5,049 nt of DNA from Acidimicrobiia bacterium (lineage in GTDB: Bacteria; Actinomycetota; Acidimicrobiia; Acidimicrobiales; Aldehydirespiratoraceae): contig JAJDZO010000322.1 of the NCBI GenBank assembly GCA_022824605.1, forward strand, positions 1-5,049. The letters are read 5' to 3'. A program made the translations under genes and the position numbers. Numbering within the stretch: position 1 is the stretch's first letter; each line of letters starts with the position of its first letter. The notes beneath the pieces were generated by a model. It searched no databases. It was not told where the DNA came from and saw only the letters and a list, made by a program, of their open reading frames with translations. This document shows, in pieces, positions 1 through 4,694 of this stretch.

Positions 1-1
1 G

Positions 2-238
2 CCCTACTGCAGCGCCTGGATAGTGCTCGACGGCGCCTCGGTGGGCTTCATGGGACTGGTCATCGAGATCGCGCCCGAGGAGGTCCGCATCGGGATGCGG
101 GTGCGGGCCGTGTGGAAGCCCGACGCCGACCTCGACACCTCCGCCGCCAACATCTTGGGCTGGGCCCCCACCGGCGAACCCGACGAGGTGATCGTCGACT
201 ACGAGCGCATAGGCCGAGCCGAGGCGGCGCCGCAATGA
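2..238 (+). CDS. DUF35 OB-fold protein, C-terminal part (partial at 5' end)
   Basis: The visible 78 residues are the end of a DUF35 (acyl-CoA-associated OB-fold) protein. They show beta-strand-rich sequence with the family pattern of an LDG turn (residues 9-11 of the visible part), a hydrophobic strand, then EVRIGMRV-(x)-AVW at about 27-38, and a tail with PTGEPDE near 56-62. The N-terminal zinc ribbon lies outside the window, so its cysteines cannot be checked. DUF35 proteins bind thiolase-superfamily partners; the best-known case is the Ltp2-ChsH2 steroid side-chain aldolase. The next two genes are Ltp4- and Ltp3-like, so this is probably the DUF35 partner of that pair, as Rv3521 is next to Rv3522-Rv3523 in M. 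tuberculosis. Its TGA stop overlaps an ATG at 235 in a 4-nt ATGA junction. The family assignment is fairly sure; the partner assignment is inference. Confidence 0.8.
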   Translation, partial: PYCSAWIVLDGASVGFMGLVIEIAPEEVRIGMRVRAVWKPDADLDTSAANILGWAPTGEPDEVIVDYERIGRAEAAPQ

Positions 239-296
239 TCGGCTCTGGCAGGCCGCCAGCCGAGTCGGCGCCAGCATGATCGTGAAGCCCGCGTGA
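235..296 (+). other. Two chained mini-ORFs bridging DUF35 and ltp4
   Basis: The 54-nt gap holds two mini-ORFs. ATG 235 opens 14 codons (MIGSGRPPAESAPA) and stops at 277-279. ATG 276 overlaps that stop and opens 6 codons (MIVKPA), stopping at 294-296. GTG 293, the ltp4 start, overlaps that stop in turn. All three junctions are 4-nt RTGA overlaps, and all three starts read Met-Ile from (A/G)TGATCG. There is no good Shine-Dalgarno sequence before GTG 293. Terminating ribosomes could be handed along by reinitiation, which would couple DUF35 and Ltp4 synthesis. Because any TGA preceded by A or G makes such an overlap, chance is a real alternative. I do not propose that the peptides have a function. 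Confidence 0.3.
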
Positions 297-1348
297 TCGA
301 CGTTGCCGTGGTGGGCTTCGCGCAGCGCCAGGAGGCGGCCATCTCGGGGGAGTCCGAGGTGGAGTTCATGGTTCCGCTCATGGCTGAGGCCAAGGCGTCG
401 GTGGGGCTCACCCAGGCCGACATGGGGTTCACCTGCTCGGGCTCATCGGACTTCCTGGCCGGGCAGGCGTTCTCGTTCGTGATGACCATCGACGGCACCG
501 GCCCGGTGCCCCCCATCAGCGAGAGCCACGTCGAACAGGACGGGGCGTGGGCGCTGTACGAGGCCTGGGTGAAGATCCAGTGCGGCGGCATCGACACCGC
601 CTTCGTGTACGGCTACGGCAAGTCGTCGCCGGGCTCGCTGCGCGATGTGCTGGCCACGCAGCTGGACCCCTACTACGTGTGCCCGTTGTGGCCCGACTCC
701 TACGCCATCGAGGCGCTGGCGGCCCGGCTGATGCTCGAAGGAGGCCACCTCAGCGAGCGCCGCCTGGCCGAGATTGCCGCCCGCAGCCGCAGCAACGCCG
801 CCTCCAACCCCCACGCCGTGCGCACCGAAGCCAAATCAGCCGCCGAGATCCTCGCTGAGGACTACGCGGTCGATCCGCTGCGGCCCTCCGACCTCCCCGC
901 CGAAGCCGACGGCGGATGCGCGGTGGTGCTCGCGGCCGGCGACCGGGCCCGAGAGCTGTGCGAGCGCCCGGCCTGGATCCGCGGCATCGACCATCGCAGC
1001 GACGCCCACACCCTCGGCGTGCGGAACCTGACCGAGTCGGCCTCGGCCCGGCTGTCCGCCCAGCGGGCCGGCGTGGCCGCCGACAGGATCGACCTGGCCG
1101 AACTGCACGGCCCGTTCACCACCTCGGAGCATCTGCTCATCGACGCCCTCGGGCTCGACGAGGACCGAACGGCCGTCAATCCCTCCGGCGGAGCGCTGGC
1201 CGCGCACACCATGATGGCCTCCGGGCTCATCCGCATCGGCGAGGCCGCCTCCCGGATATGGCAGGGCGACGCCGACCGGGCGGTGGCCCACGCCACTTCA
1301 GGACCGTGCCTCCAACAGAACCTGGTCTGCATCCTGGAGGGCGACTGA
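293..1348 (+). CDS. ltp4: Ltp4-like thiolase-superfamily protein (sterol side-chain degradation)
   Basis: This 351-residue protein has the thiolase fold signature but altered active-site blocks, closely resembling mycobacterial/rhodococcal Ltp4. Visible landmarks are a VAVVGFA first strand (4-10), FTCSGSSDFLAGQAFSF (46-62), ESHVEQDGAWALYEAW (77-92), VYGYGKSSPG (105-114), ELHGPFTTSEHLL (270-282) and NPSGGALAAHTMMASG (296-311). The block that normally carries the acylated Cys (CxSG) reads VEQDGAWAL and has no Cys. The HPxGASG loop keeps its His (H305) but reads HTMMASG. The C-terminal CGGG block is replaced by SGPCLQQN (336-343). Ltp4 and Ltp3 are required for C24-branched sterol side-chain degradation in Rhodococcus; thiolysis by this protein is therefore doubtful. 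GTG 293 is the only start codon in frame after the previous gene's stop, and it sits just before the first strand. The gene shares a TGATG junction with ltp3. Confidence 0.85.
   Translation: MIDVAVVGFAQRQEAAISGESEVEFMVPLMAEAKASVGLTQADMGFTCSGSSDFLAGQAFSFVMTIDGTGPVPPISESHVEQDGAWALYEAWVKIQCGGIDTAFVYGYGKSSPGSLRDVLATQLDPYYVCPLWPDSYAIEALAARLMLEGGHLSERRLAEIAARSRSNAASNPHAVRTEAKSAAEILAEDYAVDPLRPSDLPAEADGGCAVVLAAGDRARELCERPAWIRGIDHRSDAHTLGVRNLTESASARLSAQRAGVAADRIDLAELHGPFTTSEHLLIDALGLDEDRTAVNPSGGALAAHTMMASGLIRIGEAASRIWQGDADRAVAHATSGPCLQQNLVCILEGD
1336..1340 (+). promoter_or_regulatory. Ribosome binding site for ltp3
   Basis: GGAGG lies inside the last codons of ltp4, seven bases before the ATG at 1348. 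It fixes the ltp3 start. A longer upstream open frame exists in the same phase, but it overlaps most of ltp4 and carries no conserved thiolase sequence. Confidence 0.75.
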
Positions 1349-2514
1349 TGGCGGGTGCTGAGCCCACCGCGGTGATCGGCGTAGGCCAGACGAAGTACGC
1401 GTCGGCGCGCCGCGACACCTCCATCGCCGGACTCCTGCGAGAGGCCGCCTACCGGGCGCTGGAGACCGCTGAGAAGACCTGGAGCGACATCGACGCCGTG
1501 ATAATCGGCAAGGCGCCCGACTTCTTCGAGGGCGTGATGATGCCCGAGATCTATCTGGCCGAGGCGCTGGGAGCGGTCGGCAAGCCGATCATGCGGGTGC
1601 ATACCGCCGGCTCGGTGGGGGGTTCCACCGCCTGCGTGGCCGCGTCGATGGTGCAGAGCCGTGTCCATCGTTGCGTGCTCACCATCGGCTGGGAGAAGCA
1701 GTCGGAGTCCAACGCCATGTGGGCGCTGTCGCTGCCGCAGCCCTTCGCCACCTCGGTGAACGCCGGGGCCGGCGGCTACTTCTCGCCCATCATCCGCCGC
1801 TACATGATGATGACCGGCGCCCCCGAACTGATCGGCTGCATGGTGGCCCACAAAGACCGCCGCCAAGCCCTGCTCAACCCCTACGCCCACGTCCACCAGC
1901 ACGACCTCACCTTCGAGCAGGTGGTGGACTCGCCGATGCTGTGGGACCCGATCCGCTACTCCGAGACGTGCCCGTCCTCCGACGGCGCCTGCGCGATGGT
2001 GCTCGTCGACGAGGCGGGCGGTCGGAGCCATCCCGGGCCGGTGGCCTGGGTGCACGGCACGGCCATGCGCAGCGAGAGCAACAACTACGGCGGTCGCAAC
2101 ATGGTGTCGCCGGCGGCGTCGGAGCAATGCGCCGACGACGTGTTCGCGCAGGCCGGCATCGTCGACCGCAGAGCAGAGATCGACACGGTCGAGATGTACG
2201 TGCCCTTCTCGTGGTACGAGCCGATGTGGCTGGAGAGCCTGGGGTTCGCATCGGCCGGCGAGGGCTGGCGGATGGTGGAGGCGGGCGCCACCGACCTCGA
2301 CGGGGGAGACCTGCCGGTCAACTGTTCGGGCGGGGTGCTGTCGAGCAATCCGATCGGTGCCTCGGGAATGATCAGGTTCGCGGAGGCGGCGTTGCAGGTG
2401 ATGGGTGCGGCCGGTGGGCACCAGGTGGACGGCGCCCGCCGGGCGGTGGGCCACGCCTACGGCGGCGGGGCCCAGTACTTCGCCATGTGGGTCGTCGGTT
2501 CCGAGCAGCCCTGA
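1348..2514 (+). CDS. ltp3: Ltp3-like thiolase-superfamily protein (sterol side-chain degradation)
   Basis: This 388-residue thiolase-superfamily protein is highly similar in its motifs to actinobacterial Ltp3 (M. tuberculosis Rv3523, of about the same length). Landmarks are GVGQTKY (11-17), GKAPDFFEGVMMPE (54-67), RVHTAGSVGGSTA (83-95), WEKQSESNAMWAL (115-127), SETCPSSDGAC (205-215), EMYVPFSWYEPMWLE (282-296), NCSGGVLSSNPIGASGMIRF (325-344) and GHAYGGGAQYF (368-378). The acyl-accepting Cys of thiolases is replaced by about Ser89, the HPxGASG His by Asn334, and the CGGG Cys by Tyr371. Tyr284 sits in the block that is usually an HDAFT-type motif. Tyrosines in comparable places act in the Ltp2-DUF35 steroid aldolase, so a retro-aldol or related C-C cleavage is plausible. 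ATG 1348 overlaps the ltp4 stop by one base, which suggests translational coupling and a 1:1 Ltp4-Ltp3 assembly. The exact substrate cannot be read from sequence. Confidence 0.9.
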   Translation: MAGAEPTAVIGVGQTKYASARRDTSIAGLLREAAYRALETAEKTWSDIDAVIIGKAPDFFEGVMMPEIYLAEALGAVGKPIMRVHTAGSVGGSTACVAASMVQSRVHRCVLTIGWEKQSESNAMWALSLPQPFATSVNAGAGGYFSPIIRRYMMMTGAPELIGCMVAHKDRRQALLNPYAHVHQHDLTFEQVVDSPMLWDPIRYSETCPSSDGACAMVLVDEAGGRSHPGPVAWVHGTAMRSESNNYGGRNMVSPAASEQCADDVFAQAGIVDRRAEIDTVEMYVPFSWYEPMWLESLGFASAGEGWRMVEAGATDLDGGDLPVNCSGGVLSSNPIGASGMIRFAEAALQVMGAAGGHQVDGARRAVGHAYGGGAQYFAMWVVGSEQP

Positions 2515-2539
2515 GAGTTGAGAGGGCAGGGAACGACCG

Positions 2540-2584
2540 GTGGACGCCAAGGGCCGATCCGGCCGTTCGTCGTCGGCGGACCAC
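2540..2584 (+). terminator. Compound stem-loop, possible operon terminator
   Basis: An outer stem pairs GTGG (2540-2543) with CCAC (2581-2584) and CGCC (2545-2548) with GGCG (2575-2578), with a small 1x2 internal loop between the two helices. It encloses a perfect 5-bp hairpin, GGCCG-ATC-CGGCC (2552-2564). The structure begins 25 nt after the ltp3 stop and ends 36 nt before the -35 box of the next gene, a natural place for an operon end. There is no U-tract, so it is not a textbook intrinsic terminator, although GC-rich actinobacteria often lack one. Confidence 0.35.
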
Positions 2585-2613
2585 TCAGCGAGCCAAGCCG
2601 TGAGCCCCATGTC

Positions 2614-2636
2614 GGAAACATTGCACAAATGTTGCC
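2614..2636 (+). promoter_or_regulatory. Dyad over the M23-gene -35 box, candidate operator
   Basis: A perfect inverted repeat, AACATT (2617-2622) and AATGTT (2628-2633), is separated by five bases. After one mismatch it extends by two more pairs, GG (2614-2615) with CC (2635-2636). It covers the -35 hexamer, so a bound dimer would block RNA polymerase. The regulator is unknown. Confidence 0.4.
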
Positions 2637-2648
2637 TTTTTGTTACGG
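2619..2648 (+). repeat. Three 11-bp-phased direct repeats over the promoter
   Basis: CATTGCAC (2619), TGTTGCCT (2630) and TGTTACGG (2641) start exactly 11 bp apart and share TTRC at 2621, 2632 and 2643. The spacers are AAA and TTT. Eight-base direct repeats with a 3-bp spacer are the arrangement reported for OmpR-family regulators such as MtrA of Corynebacterium, which controls M23 peptidase genes there. The last unit includes TGTTAC (GTAACA on the other strand). The repeats partly coincide with the -35 and -10 boxes, which contributes to their similarity. Confidence 0.35.
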
Positions 2649-2649
2649 T
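2621..2649 (+). promoter_or_regulatory. Leaderless-type promoter for the M23 peptidase gene
   Basis: The -35 box is TTGCAC (2621-2626), followed by a 17-bp spacer and the -10 box TACGGT (2644-2649), which fits the actinobacterial TANNNT consensus. The boxes sit in the only clearly AT-rich patch of the intergenic region. With the usual -10 spacing, transcription would start at 2656-2657, on or one base before the GTG at 2657. The mRNA would thus be leaderless. Confidence 0.65.
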
Positions 2650-2656
2650 CGGCGGC

Positions 2657-3874
2657 GTGCGTAGGCTGCGCCGCGTCTGGGGCGCGTTGCTGCTGACCGT
2701 GTCAAACGCGGCCTTGATGGCGGCGGTAGCGGTCGGCCAGGGCGATGGGCAGATCGACGACCTCCGTCGCCAACGCGAGCAACTGGCGCGCGATGTAGCC
2801 GAAGTGGCCGGGCAGGTCGATGCCCTGGAGGCCGACGACCAGGCCCTGATCGACGCGCTCGAAGAACTCGACGACTTCATCGAGTTGCAGTTGGCTCGAA
2901 TCCAAGCAGCCGACACGGCCATCATGATCGCCGAAGCTGAGGCGGCCGCCGCCCAAGCCGAGGCCGATGCGCTTGCCGACGAGATCGAGGCCATCCGGGA
3001 ACGGCTGCGCCAGCGGGCCGTCGAGGCCTACGTGCAGCCGTCGGTCGATGTGGTCGAGCAGTTCTCGACCAGCCTCAACGAGAGCGCGGTGCGGTTGTTC
3101 CTGCTCGAGCTGGCCATCGGCAACGAACTGGAACTGGCCGACGAGTTGCGAACCGCGGAGGCTCAGCTCGAATTGTTGCGCCGCGAGGCTCTCGACCGGG
3201 CGAAGGACGCCGAGGACGAGCGGCAGGCCCAGCAGGATCGGCTCGCCGACCTCGAGGACGCCCGGGCCAAGGCGATGGGGCTGCGGCGCGAGATACAGGC
3301 GCGCATCAACGAGTGGAACCTGGTGTCGGCCGAGATCGACCAGTCCGACGCCGAGATCGAGCAGGAGATCAACCGGATCGAGGACGAGATCCGCCGCCGC
3401 GAGGAGGAGATCCGCCGCCAGGAGGAGGAGCGACGCCGCCGGTTGATCGAGGAGGAGCGGCGCCGCCACGAGGCCGAGAACGGCCCGTTCGAGCTGGTGG
3501 CCTGGCCCGGCGACGGCGAGAAGACGTCGCCGTTCGGGCCGCGGGTGCATCCCATCTTCGGGTCGGTGCGCCAGCACAACGGGATCGACCTGGCCGGCGA
3601 CACCGGCGACCGGGTGCGGGCGGCCCGTTCGGGCGAGGTGATCCTGGCCGGCGAGCGCGGCGGCTTCGGCAACGCCATCGTGATCTACCACGGGCTCGGA
3701 TACAGCACGCTTTACGGTCACCTGAGCCGCATCGAGGTCTCCGAGGGCCAGCAGGTGACCAGCGGCGAACGCATCGGCGCGATCGGCTCCACCGGCTGGT
3801 CGACCGGTCCGCACCTGCACTTCGAGCTGCGCATCGACGGCAAGGCCGTAGACCCCACGCCCTATCTGCCGTGA
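2657..3874 (+). CDS. Secreted coiled-coil M23 (LytM-type) peptidoglycan endopeptidase
   Basis: This 405-residue zinc endopeptidase is predicted to cut peptide cross-links of the cell wall outside the membrane. A basic n-region (RRLRR, 2-6) and a hydrophobic stretch (about 8-26) form a signal peptide; AVG before Gln28 is a likely cleavage site. Heptad-rich coiled coils cover about 31-120 and 156-272, with a break near 121-155 containing LRQRAVEAYVQ-type sequence, as in EnvC/RipC/PcsB-like hydrolases. The M23 domain (277-405) has HNGID (His307, Asp311), YGHLS (His355) and HLHFEL (His386, His388), so the zinc ligands and catalytic histidines look complete. GTG 2657 is preferred over upstream in-frame GTG 2540 and ATG 2609, because these lie before or across the promoter, have no Shine-Dalgarno sequence, and would put a non-signal extension ahead of RRLRR. 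The gene is probably a regulated cell-division or growth hydrolase, judged by family only. Confidence 0.9.
   Translation: MRRLRRVWGALLLTVSNAALMAAVAVGQGDGQIDDLRRQREQLARDVAEVAGQVDALEADDQALIDALEELDDFIELQLARIQAADTAIMIAEAEAAAAQAEADALADEIEAIRERLRQRAVEAYVQPSVDVVEQFSTSLNESAVRLFLLELAIGNELELADELRTAEAQLELLRREALDRAKDAEDERQAQQDRLADLEDARAKAMGLRREIQARINEWNLVSAEIDQSDAEIEQEINRIEDEIRRREEEIRRQEEERRRRLIEEERRRHEAENGPFELVAWPGDGEKTSPFGPRVHPIFGSVRQHNGIDLAGDTGDRVRAARSGEVILAGERGGFGNAIVIYHGLGYSTLYGHLSRIEVSEGQQVTSGERIGAIGSTGWSTGPHLHFELRIDGKAVDPTPYLP
3365..3427 (+). repeat. Tandem 21-bp heptad-encoding repeat inside the M23 gene
   Basis: Three 21-base units encode EINRIED, EIRRREE and EIRRQEE (residues 237-257). The second (3386-3406) and third (3407-3427) units match at 19 of 21 bases; the first is diverged. 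This suggests recent duplication of a coiled-coil heptad, which would change the length of the arm just before the catalytic domain. Confidence 0.6.
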
Positions 3875-3918
3875 CCGCGGTCGCGGCGCGTCTGTGGACC
3901 GGGGCGGGTGCGGGGTGA
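3871..3918 (+). other. 15-codon mini-ORF linking the M23 gene and thiN
   Basis: GTG 3871 overlaps the M23 stop in a GTGA junction and opens VTAVAARLWTGAGAG. Its stop (3916-3918) overlaps the GTG start of the thiamine pyrophosphokinase gene (3915) in a second GTGA junction. It may pass ribosomes from the M23 gene to thiN, or it may be chance. No peptide function is suggested. Confidence 0.25.
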
Positions 3919-4574
3919 AGCGTCGACGGTGGGCGCTGGTGGTGGCCGGCGACCAGCACGGCGAGGCGCCCGTCACTGGATCGCCCGATCTCGTGGTGGC
4001 GGCCGACGGCGGGCTGGACGCGGCGCGCCGCTGGCGGCTGCGTGTCGACGCGGTCGTCGGTGATCTCGACTCCGCCAGCGACGCCGCCATGGGTTGGGCC
4101 AAACGGTGCGGCGCCGAGATCGAGGCTCATCCCGTCGACAAGGACGCCACCGACCTCGAGCTGGCCATGGCCTGGGTGCTGGCCCAGGTTGAGGCCGCCC
4201 ATGTGCTGTTGCCGTCGGGTGGGCGCCTCGATCAGGCGATGGCCAGCCTGGCGGTGCTGGCCTCGCCCCGCTGGGCTGCGCTGGAGGTGTCGGCCACGGT
4301 GGGGGAGGCCCACGTGACGGTGGTGCGCGGCCTGCGCCGGCTGCGGGGCGAGGCGGGCGAGGTGGTGTCGCTGCTGGCTGTCGGCGGGCCCGCGCTGGTG
4401 GCTTCCACCTCCGGGTTGCTGTTCCCGCTGGCCGAGGAGGCGCTGAGCCCCACCTCGGGCCGGGGCACGTCCAACGTGATCGTGGCCGTACCACCGACGG
4501 TGGACGTGGCCGAGGGCGTCCTGCTGGCGATCCGCCCGAGCGGCGCACCCATCGGACTGGCCCCAGACGCCTGA
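3915..4574 (+). CDS. thiN: Thiamine pyrophosphokinase (thiamine diphosphokinase)
   Basis: This 219-residue cytosolic enzyme should transfer pyrophosphate from ATP to thiamine to make thiamine diphosphate. The family motifs appear in order: AADGG (29-33), VVGDLDS (47-53), KDATDLE (76-82) with the acidic metal-binding residues, GGRLDQ (102-107), GLLFPL (167-172) in the thiamine-binding domain, and GTSN (184-187). The usual His after GGRxD is Gln107 here, a conservative departure whose effect is unknown. GTG 3915 puts a short basic MKRRR start before the first strand (ALVVAGD), with purine-rich GGGGCGGG at 3901-3908 as a weak ribosome site; GTG 3894 would add seven residues and is less likely. 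It lies 40 nt after the M23 gene and is probably cotranscribed. A TPK-like fold also occurs in the actinobacterial division protein SteA, but that protein is longer and the substrate motifs here favour a true kinase. Confidence 0.85.
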   Translation: MKRRRWALVVAGDQHGEAPVTGSPDLVVAADGGLDAARRWRLRVDAVVGDLDSASDAAMGWAKRCGAEIEAHPVDKDATDLELAMAWVLAQVEAAHVLLPSGGRLDQAMASLAVLASPRWAALEVSATVGEAHVTVVRGLRRLRGEAGEVVSLLAVGGPALVASTSGLLFPLAEEALSPTSGRGTSNVIVAVPPTVDVAEGVLLAIRPSGAPIGLAPDA

Positions 4575-4659
4575 GAGGCCGAGACGGGTGGCTGCGGCCC
4601 GAGCGGTCGGTGAGCGCAGCGAACAACAGCGGGAGACACCCCGCCCCGATGCGGTGGGC
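4575..4659 (+). other. Intergenic spacer after thiN
   Basis: No coding signal fits this stretch. It contains a run, GAGCGGTCGGTGAGCGCAGC (4601-4620), that resembles short dispersed repeats of GC-rich genomes, and a weak CCGC/GCGG hairpin (4641-4654) with no U-tract. Neither can be called a terminator or REP element from this window alone. Confidence 0.3.
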
Positions 4660-4688
4660 TTGCGCCTGTGCGCGCCGGTTCTTAGCCT
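4660..4688 (+). promoter_or_regulatory. Leaderless-type promoter for the aminotransferase gene
   Basis: The -35 box is TTGCGC (4660-4665), followed by a 17-bp spacer and the -10 box TAGCCT (4683-4688), a TANNNT match. Six bases separate the -10 box from GTG 4695, so the transcription start should fall on the start codon itself. No Shine-Dalgarno sequence precedes the GTG, which agrees with a leaderless message. The layout matches that of the M23 gene promoter. Confidence 0.55.
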
Positions 4689-4694
4689 CCCGCT

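Noticed and set aside
916..1347. Upstream extension of the ltp3 frame inside ltp4
   Set aside because: It has Arg/Pro/Gly-rich out-of-frame composition. The thiolase sequence begins right after ATG 1348, which has a good GGAGG.
1..2514. Search for a KstR-type operator (AAC-NN-GTT core palindrome) linked to the sterol genes
   Set aside because: None was seen by eye; the operon promoter lies upstream of the window, so absence here means little.
2540..2656. N-terminal extension of the M23 protein from GTG 2540 or ATG 2609
   Set aside because: The likely promoter lies within this stretch, there is no Shine-Dalgarno sequence, and the signal peptide begins at GTG 2657.
862..2994. Very long antisense open frame (710 codons) opposite ltp4, ltp3 and the intergenic region
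   Set aside because: Its product is low-complexity Ser/Ala/Arg/Gly/His-rich sequence with no domain. It crosses a promoter region and mirrors conserved genes; it is a by-product of high GC at third codon positions.
2702..4102. Antisense open frame (466 codons) opposite the M23 gene and thiN
   Set aside because: It has no recognisable motif and covers two genes with complete catalytic motifs on the + strand; high-GC shadow.
4641..4654. Short CCGC/GCGG hairpin after thiN considered as a terminator
   Set aside because: It has only four pairs with a six-base loop and no U-tract, which is expected by chance at this GC content.
4662..4673. GCGC-CTGT-GCGC palindrome overlapping the -35 box and spacer of the aminotransferase promoter
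   Set aside because: A four-base GC-only stem is too common in such a genome to call an operator.
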